Shown: piece after piece, positions 1 to 5,330 of the stretch
How positions within the stretch are numbered: position 1 is the stretch's first letter
How the letters are laid out: each line of letters opens with the position of its first letter
Assembly (NCBI GenBank): GCA_003477045.1
Contig: DMTS01000075.1
Location: forward strand, 455-5,784
Length of the DNA: 5,330 bases
Source of the DNA: Candidatus Delongbacteria bacterium
GTDB lineage: Bacteria; UBA4055
Direction of reading: 5' to 3'
Translations under genes and position numbers: made by a program
The notes under the pieces: model-generated
Told to the model about the DNA's origin: nothing
Databases searched by the model: none
Seen by the model: only the letters and a program-made list of their open reading frames with translations

Positions 1-2833
1 CCCTGTCGCTTAACTCTTCTGAAATCTCCAGCGAACCAGCATATAATTCCATTGCCGCATTCATTTCTCCCAGGTTCCTTTTCACTCCCGCAAGATTATT
101 TCTGCTTATGATCAGCTTCTTTTTATCCTCTATTTTTTCTGCCAGCCCGATGGCTCTCGAGAACAGATTCCCGGCTTCCGCCCAATTTCCTGTCAGGTCA
201 AGTACTGAACCTTTGCTGTTTATTACGTCTATAAGCTCGGGAATGTCGGACTCTCTTTTTAAAAATCCTATGAGCTTGTCATAACATTCAATAGCTTTTA
301 CATTTTCGTAGTTCTTTTTGAACCATTCTCCGGCCTTTTTATAATAATTTACTGCTTCCGCATTCAGTTCCGCCTTGTCAAAATGCCAGGCCGTCTCATA
401 ATATTTTTCCTCTTTCCCGATATGGATCAGTTTTATTGATCTGGCTGCCAATGCGTGAAGCTCTCTCAATCTGGCCTTTAACTGCATCTCATATACTGCT
501 TCGTGAAGTAGTGCGTGTTTGAAAATATATTTGATCTCAGCGAAATTATTCCAGAGCTGTTCATTCTCAATTTTTTCAAGAAGCGGGCTGATCTCTTCAG
601 TGACCTGCGCAGAACTGTAAAGCTCTAGCATCGCAAGCAGAACTTTCAGTTCAACTTCCCTTCCGCATACCGAAGCCACCTGAATGATGTTCTTCAGCTT
701 ATTCTCCAGCCTGTCAATTCTTGCGATGATGACTGTGCTTATATTTCCCGGTATTTCTACAAACTCGCTGCTCAGCGAATACTGACCGTTATTAAGGCTG
801 ATCAAATTATTTTCTTTTAGATAATGAACTATCTGCTCGATAAAAAATGGATTATATTCGGATTTTTTCCTTAACAGTTCCATCAGATCATCTTCTGCCT
901 TGCCGCCGAGAAGCAGTTCGATGTACGAGACAGCGGAATCATGCTCAAGTTTTTCAAGAAGTATATCCTGAATTTTTACTTCGCTGTCAACCTGCAGAAC
1001 CGGCTTTGTTCCGTCATCATTGAAACGGCTTGTCGCGACTATCATTACAGGGTAATCATCCAGCCCTCTGCAGAGGACTCTGAATGCTTTCTGTGAATCA
1101 TCATCTATCCAGTGGATATCCTCGATCTGAATTATGACAGGATTTATCAGACTTAAGCCTTTTATAAATTCTTTGACAGCGAACAAAATGTTCTCAAAAC
1201 GGGCTTTAGAATCAAGCTGCTCGTACAACGAGTTCCCGTAATAAATATTTATCATAGACGAGATTATAGATTTTGTTCTTTCAAGCTCGGTTACAACGGC
1301 CTGAGCGCGTCCGTCAGAAGAATTTCTCAGTTTATTCAGAAACGTTTCAAATATACTTTCAAAATTATCTCCGAAGTAATTATTGAAGAAGTATTTAAAA
1401 GGATTTAGACTTAATTTTAAAATACTTTCTGTCTGGAGCAGAAGTATCTGCACATCTTTTATGCTCTTTGTAAATTCATATATAAGTCTGCTTTTTCCCA
1501 TTCCGGCTTCACCGTAAACAGTCGTTATGCCTGCAAACTTTCCTAATGAAAGATTCTTTGAATTTTCTATAAGAATGTTCAGCTCCGCCTTTCTTCCGAC
1601 CATTTCTCCGGTGAAAAAAAAGTCTTCCTGATTATCTTTCTTTTTTTCAAGTTTATGAACTGCAACAGGCTCAGTTTTACCTTTAAAACTCATTTTGCCG
1701 AGATCAGCAGTCTGAAATGATCTTGATACTCTGTGAGCGGTCAGATCTGATAACAGTATTTCGCCCCATTCAGCTTTCATCATAAATCTTGCAGCCTGAT
1801 TAACGATATCTCCGAAAACCGTGTATTCGCATCTTAGTAAGCTGCCTATGAATCCTGCATATGCTATGCCGGTCGTTATTCCTGCTCTGAGTTTTGCTTC
1901 CAGTTCATTTTTTACATTATAAATGAAATTCATAGCCCTCAGCGCATTATTCTCATAGCTAACCGGAGCTCCGAATACAGCCAATAAAACACAGCCTTTA
2001 TCCCCGAAATCTATCTTGTTGAAATATCCTCCCTGAGCGCTGCATTGAAGGATGATCTTAGAAATCTCGTCTTTGAGTTCGGTTTCATTTCCTGTTTCTT
2101 TGACCGAAATGAAGACCGGAACTATCTCTCTGAATTCGCCCTTCTGATTTAAGTTGAGTACCTGCTCCGGAACAAATCTGCTTAATAAATCCTTCGGTAT
2201 CTCTATCTGATCACCTTTTTCAGATACTTCCGAAAGAGTTTTAAAATTTATTACCTTAAAATGATCTGCCCCGATCTTAGATTTTTCTATCATATCAGCC
2301 GGTATCAATTTAAATATCTTTTCATCCAGAATTATCTCCATAGCCCCGCATAAATGCTCTGACCCGGCACAAGAATCGATGGCTTCTCCTCTAAAATAAT
2401 AGGCTTTATGATCCTCATTGCCGATTATTCCGAATTGAACATCTCCAAATGACATACCCAGTTTTACTTTTAATTCAAATACACCGAATTTTGTATCATG
2501 CGTGCCTGTTTCTTTGAAAATATTTATTATCTCTGCTGAGCATGATACCGCATGAACCGGATTTACATTCTCTCCAAAGATAACCGTAAATGCGTCGCCG
2601 GCAAATGTGGAAATAAAACCGCCCGAAGCATAAATGCTGCTGATCACAGGCTCAAAAACTTTGTTTATGATCTCTGAGAGTATTTCCGCGCCTTCTTTTC
2701 CTTCGCGCATCAGACTCTCGGTCATGGCGGTGAACCCTGATATATCGAGAAAAAGTGTAGAGGCATTGAAATTGCCTTCGTATTCGTTTCTGCTGTACTT
2801 TTCTGAAATAAGATGAGGTATCAGGTTTCGCAT
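1..2833 (-). CDS. Soluble adenylyl cyclase-like protein: tandem class III cyclase domains, STAND ATPase, TPR (3' end cut by window)
   Basis: Probably makes cAMP from ATP in the cytoplasm under control of a large ATPase/TPR sensor region. The frame is open for 944 codons with no stop and continues past the left edge. Domains read by translation: cyclase domain C1 about residues 24-190, with FLDISGFTAMTE (metal Asp D30) and FAGDAF (metal Asp D80); cyclase domain C2 about 235-395, with K273, FGDKG (D278), EYTVFGD (T338) and VNQAAR (N345, R349); STAND/AAA ATPase from about 408, with VGR at 412-414, Walker A GEAGMGKS at 441-448, Walker B ending IEDIHW at 570-575, a sensor-like TSR at 601-603, and the family motifs NPFF (661-664) and FKHALLHEAVYE (771-782); then TPR-like helices from about 810, clearest at 868-900 and 908-940. 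No signal peptide or membrane segment is seen. The start at 2833 is chosen because a strong ribosome site precedes it and C1 begins soon after. It follows uvrA by 30 bases. The domain order matches mammalian sAC (ADCY10) and bacterial relatives. cGMP as product, or a purely regulatory role, cannot be excluded. Confidence 0.9.
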   Translation of the reverse strand, partial: MRNLIPHLISEKYSRNEYEGNFNASTLFLDISGFTAMTESLMREGKEGAEILSEIINKVFEPVISSIYASGGFISTFAGDAFTVIFGENVNPVHAVSCSAEIINIFKETGTHDTKFGVFELKVKLGMSFGDVQFGIIGNEDHKAYYFRGEAIDSCAGSEHLCGAMEIILDEKIFKLIPADMIEKSKIGADHFKVINFKTLSEVSEKGDQIEIPKDLLSRFVPEQVLNLNQKGEFREIVPVFISVKETGNETELKDEISKIILQCSAQGGYFNKIDFGDKGCVLLAVFGAPVSYENNALRAMNFIYNVKNELEAKLRAGITTGIAYAGFIGSLLRCEYTVFGDIVNQAARFMMKAEWGEILLSDLTAHRVSRSFQTADLGKMSFKGKTEPVAVHKLEKKKDNQEDFFFTGEMVGRKAELNILIENSKNLSLGKFAGITTVYGEAGMGKSRLIYEFTKSIKDVQILLLQTESILKLSLNPFKYFFNNYFGDNFESIFETFLNKLRNSSDGRAQAVVTELERTKSIISSMINIYYGNSLYEQLDSKARFENILFAVKEFIKGLSLINPVIIQIEDIHWIDDDSQKAFRVLCRGLDDYPVMIVATSRFNDDGTKPVLQVDSEVKIQDILLEKLEHDSAVSYIELLLGGKAEDDLMELLRKKSEYNPFFIEQIVHYLKENNLISLNNGQYSLSSEFVEIPGNISTVIIARIDRLENKLKNIIQVASVCGREVELKVLLAMLELYSSAQVTEEISPLLEKIENEQLWNNFAEIKYIFKHALLHEAVYEMQLKARLRELHALAARSIKLIHIGKEEKYYETAWHFDKAELNAEAVNYYKKAGEWFKKNYENVKAIECYDKLIGFLKRESDIPELIDVINSKGSVLDLTGNWAEAGNLFSRAIGLAEKIEDKKKLIISRNNLAGVKRNLGEMNAAMELYAGSLEISEELSDR
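1640..1646 (-). other. Candidate -1 frameshift heptamer A AAA AAG in the cyclase-ATPase linker
   Basis: In the zero frame the coding strand reads GAA AAA AAG AAA GAT (E396 to D400), which contains A AAA AAG in the phase used by the E. coli dnaX frameshift site. After a -1 slip the next codons are GAA, AGA and the stop TAA (1634-1632), giving a product of about 400 residues that ends just after the second cyclase domain. A run of eight T (1621-1614 on the coding strand) lies about 20 bases downstream and could also allow slippage. No clear upstream Shine-Dalgarno stimulator and only short, weak downstream stems are visible. A Lys-rich linker in an AT-rich gene can produce this by chance. Confidence 0.25.
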
Positions 2834-2839
2834 TGTTAT

Positions 2840-2846
2840 CTCCTCT
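2840..2846 (-). promoter_or_regulatory. Ribosome binding site of the cyclase gene, in the 30-base uvrA-cyclase gap
   Basis: On the minus strand the gap reads AGAGGAG, then six bases, then ATG at 2833-2831. This is a near-ideal Shine-Dalgarno sequence and spacing, and it fixes the start of the cyclase gene. The whole gap (2834-2863) shows no inverted repeat followed by a T-run and no room for a separate promoter plus leader. Translation of the cyclase therefore looks independent and efficient, while transcription most likely comes through from uvrA. A promoter inside the end of uvrA is not excluded. Confidence 0.85.
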
Positions 2847-2863
2847 TTTAAGCAGGATATGAT

Positions 2864-5330
2864 CTATTTATTTTTCTTTCTGTGCTCAAGTTCTTTTTTG
2901 ACTTCTATCGAAGTATAGCCTTTGCCTGATCTTGCAAGTTCCGGGATCGTTCCTTCAAAAACTATCTTCCCGCCCGTCGGCCCGCCTTCAGGACCCATGT
3001 CGATCACATGATCGCAGTTGACTATTACATCAAGGTTATGCTCGATTATAATAACAGTGCTTCCGGCATCCCTGAGTTCTTTAAGAACATTAAGGAGGTG
3101 CTGTATATCTAAAAAGTGAAGCCCTGTGGTCGGTTCGTCCAGGATATACACCGTACCGGCTTTTTTTGATCTTGAAAGTTCTTTTGAGAGTTTGATCCTC
3201 TGAGCTTCTCCGCCTGATAATGTCGTCGAAGGCTGCCCGAGCTTGATATAGCCCATCCCGACCTGCATCAGCGTCTGCATTTTGTTTTTCAAAACCGGAA
3301 TGTTTTCAAAATATTTGAACGCTTCCTGAACATCCATGTCTAAGATCTCGTTTATGTTCTTATCTTTGAAAGTGGCTTCGAGGGTTTCTGAATTATATCT
3401 TTTTCCTTTACAGACATCGCATTCCACATAAACATCGGCCAGAAAGTGCATCTCGATCTTGATAACTCCGCTTCCTTCGCACTTCTCGCATCTTCCGCCT
3501 TTGACATTGAAGCTGAAACGCGATTTCGTATATCCGCGCATCCTGGCGAGCTTTGTTTTCGCCATCATTTCCCTGATGTGATCGAATGCGCCGATATAAG
3601 TTACAGGATTTGATCTCGGAGTTCTTCCGATCGGGCTCTGGTCTATCTTGATAAGCCTTATATCGTGATCCTCGTATCTCATTCCCAGCTTGTCTTCGAG
3701 ATAAATATCTTTATAGTCATAATCCGATTTAAGATTGGTCGCGTCCTTTAACTCTTCCTTGTTCGATGCTAAAGTTTTTAACGCATTGAACAGCGTATCC
3801 ATCACAAGGCTGCTTTTTCCGGCTCCCGAAACTCCTGTGACGACGGATATTTTATTCATCGGGAATTTTGCAGTGATATTTTTAAGGTTATTCGTTTTGC
3901 AGCCTGTTAAAACAATGTTTCCCGTGCTTTCAACCGGATCGAGATCAATATGAACAGATTCTCTTCTGAACACATAGTCCGAAGTATGAGTTTTAGCCTT
4001 TTCAAGCCCCTTGAAAGTTCCCGTATAAACGATTTCACCGCCGTAGATCCCTGCTTCCTTCCCGAAGTCCACGACCGTGTCGCCGCTCTCGATGGTTTCC
4101 CTGTCATGTTCGACGACTATGACCGTGTTCCCTTTTTTCTTGAGCTGGATAAGGTTTTCTAAAAGCCTCTGATTATCCTTCTGATGAAGTCCTATGCTCG
4201 GTTCGTCGAGAACATAGATCACGCCTGTCAACCCGCTCGCTATCTGGCTCGCAAGCCTGATCCTTTGCGATTCGCCGCCCGACAGGCTTCTCGCGTTCCT
4301 GTCCAGAGTTAGATATTTCAGCCCGACATTGACAAGAAATCCGAGCCTTTCCTGCATCTCTTTCAGAAGCTCTTTCACGATGAAATTTTCTTTTTCGGTC
4401 AGGCTCTTCGGAAGTTCTTTCACGAATTTGAGGAGCTTATCTATTTCAAGCATTGTTATTTCATTTATGGTCAGCCCGTTAACTCGCACTCCGAGCGATT
4501 CTCTCCTCAGTCTCTTTCCTCCGCATGAACTGCATTCCGCGTCGGTCATGAAAACCTCATAATATGTTCTCGCCATATTTGATGATGTCTCGGCGTATCT
4601 TCGCTGGATCATGTTAGCGAGCCCCTCGTATGATGTCGTGAGGGTGCCGTTGAATGTTTTGGATGTATATGTCATGGAAAGCTGTTTTTTCGTTCCGTAC
4701 ATGATCGCTTTTACCGTTTCTTCCGGTATCTGATTGAACGGTGTTTTAGGATCAACCCCGTACGCTTCCATTATCCCTTTTATTTTCTTGAACTCTATGT
4801 TCTGACCTACCACAAAAGGTATCGCGCCTTCTGAAATGTTGCGCTTCGGATATTTTACAAGCTTGTTGATATCAACGCGCTTGAAAAATCCGAGTCCGTG
4901 ACAGTCCGGGCACATTCCGGCCGGAGTGTTAAATGAAAATGAATTCGGTGAAAGATCGGGATAGCTGATCGCGCATTTTTGACAATAATTCTTTTCGCTG
5001 TAGAGTACTTCAGTGTTCGCGTCGAGGTCTCTTATTATCAGATTGCCCTGGGACAACTTCAGCGCGGTCTCTATCGATTCCGCTAGCCTGCTTTTGATCT
5101 CATCATTCTTCTTCAGTCTGTCAACTACCACGAAAAGCTTATGAAATTTCTTTTCATCGACTGAAATCTCGTCATCAAGCATATATTCGGTGTCATCTAT
5201 CATCACCCTTACATACCCTTCAGCCTTCAGAAAATCCAATGAATTTTTCAGATTGCCTTTCTGCCTCTGAATATACGGCGATATCACTGAAAATTTTGTG
5301 TTCTCTTTCATGTTTTTCATTACATCGTCT
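2864..5330 (-). CDS. uvrA: UvrABC system protein A, excision repair ATPase (5' end cut by window)
   Basis: UvrA dimers find bulky DNA lesions and load UvrB in nucleotide excision repair. Numbering here counts from the Met codon at 5320-5318. Seen in order: UvrB-binding region (about 1-107), first zinc group C113/C116 with C137/C140, a CxxC at C263/C266, ABC signature LSGGESQ (346-352), Walker B VLDEPSIGLH (370-379) with switch His H405, second Walker A GVSGAGKSS (496-504), the UvrA hallmark IDQSPIGRTPRSNP (559-572), second zinc group C611/C614 with C634/C637, signature LSGGEAQ (701-707), Walker B ILDEPTTGLH (726-735) and H761. The Met at 5320 is probably internal: the frame stays open to the edge (codons for DDV just before it), and by recalled alignment to E. 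coli UvrA it matches about residue 139. The first Walker A is therefore outside the window, and the full protein would be near 955 residues, normal for the family. The stop is TAG. The C-terminal tail is Lys-rich. No frameshift or missing key residue is seen. No promoter or SOS box can be judged because the upstream region is absent. Confidence 0.97.
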   Translation of the reverse strand, partial: DDVMKNMKENTKFSVISPYIQRQKGNLKNSLDFLKAEGYVRVMIDDTEYMLDDEISVDEKKFHKLFVVVDRLKKNDEIKSRLAESIETALKLSQGNLIIRDLDANTEVLYSEKNYCQKCAISYPDLSPNSFSFNTPAGMCPDCHGLGFFKRVDINKLVKYPKRNISEGAIPFVVGQNIEFKKIKGIMEAYGVDPKTPFNQIPEETVKAIMYGTKKQLSMTYTSKTFNGTLTTSYEGLANMIQRRYAETSSNMARTYYEVFMTDAECSSCGGKRLRRESLGVRVNGLTINEITMLEIDKLLKFVKELPKSLTEKENFIVKELLKEMQERLGFLVNVGLKYLTLDRNARSLSGGESQRIRLASQIASGLTGVIYVLDEPSIGLHQKDNQRLLENLIQLKKKGNTVIVVEHDRETIESGDTVVDFGKEAGIYGGEIVYTGTFKGLEKAKTHTSDYVFRRESVHIDLDPVESTGNIVLTGCKTNNLKNITAKFPMNKISVVTGVSGAGKSSLVMDTLFNALKTLASNKEELKDATNLKSDYDYKDIYLEDKLGMRYEDHDIRLIKIDQSPIGRTPRSNPVTYIGAFDHIREMMAKTKLARMRGYTKSRFSFNVKGGRCEKCEGSGVIKIEMHFLADVYVECDVCKGKRYNSETLEATFKDKNINEILDMDVQEAFKYFENIPVLKNKMQTLMQVGMGYIKLGQPSTTLSGGEAQRIKLSKELSRSKKAGTVYILDEPTTGLHFLDIQHLLNVLKELRDAGSTVIIIEHNLDVIVNCDHVIDMGPEGGPTGGKIVFEGTIPELARSGKGYTSIEVKKELEHRKKNK

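Noticed and set aside
2634..2816. Open frame of 60 codons on the plus strand opposite the start of the cyclase gene
   Set aside because: It lies wholly antisense to the well-supported C1 domain coding sequence, and its product has no recognisable domain. It is a shadow frame.
1..2833. Possible pseudogene or frameshift in the cyclase gene, since it is long and has homopolymer runs
   Set aside because: I translated every codon from 2833 to 2. There is no stop, and motifs stay in one frame from C1 through the TPR-like region.
2834..2863. Terminator between uvrA and the cyclase gene
   Set aside because: No inverted repeat of useful length and no T-run after one. The gap is mostly taken by the ribosome site.
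3161..3167. A AAA AAA run in uvrA as a frameshift site
   Set aside because: It falls just before an essential, fully conserved Walker B, no immediate -1 stop follows it, and uvrA is not known to use frameshifting. It is a chance A-run.
3735..4562. Several 66-77 codon frames on the plus strand, and one on the minus strand in another frame, within uvrA
   Set aside because: All overlap conserved UvrA motifs in the real frame and encode nothing recognisable.
5318..5320. ATG as the true start of uvrA
   Set aside because: The frame stays open upstream to the window edge, with codons for DDV just before it. The aligned position is about residue 139 of UvrA, and starting here would lose the first ATP-binding loop. 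The gene is cut by the window, not truncated in nature.

Overview
The window holds two genes, both on the minus strand and read right to left, and both cut by a window edge. It is almost entirely coding. There are no RNA genes, mobile elements, CRISPR arrays or long intergenic regions. Base composition is moderately AT-rich by eye, and the standard bacterial code fits. The organism is a bacterium. The sequence does not fix the phylum: a UvrA with ordinary bacterial features beside a very large cyclase/ATPase/TPR protein suits a free-living or signalling-rich lineage (for example Spirochaetes, Deltaproteobacteria or FCB-type candidate phyla), but this is a weak guess.

Right part (2864-5330): the C-terminal ~85% of uvrA, the damage-recognition ATPase of nucleotide excision repair. 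Roughly the first 135-140 residues, including the first Walker A, lie beyond the right edge. Everything visible looks intact: three zinc-binding cysteine groups, both ABC signature motifs, both Walker B motifs and the second Walker A.

Junction (2834-2863): a 30-base gap with a strong Shine-Dalgarno sequence and no visible terminator, so the downstream gene is probably cotranscribed with uvrA.

Left part (1-2833): an open frame of 944 codons with no stop, running off the left edge. Read by hand, it has two tandem class III nucleotide cyclase domains, then a STAND/AAA-type P-loop ATPase, then TPR-like helices. This is the architecture of mammalian soluble adenylyl cyclase (sAC, ADCY10). The first cyclase domain carries both metal-binding aspartates. 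The second carries the substrate-binding and transition-state residues. The pair should therefore form one composite, probably active, adenylyl cyclase site. The positions that bind bicarbonate in mammalian sAC appear replaced. A slippery heptamer A AAA AAG lies exactly in the linker between the cyclase pair and the ATPase. A -1 shift there would stop two codons later and release a cyclase-only protein, resembling the truncated sAC isoform; this is speculative.

Together the window suggests a possible, unproven link between DNA-damage repair and cyclic-nucleotide or ATPase signalling through one transcript.
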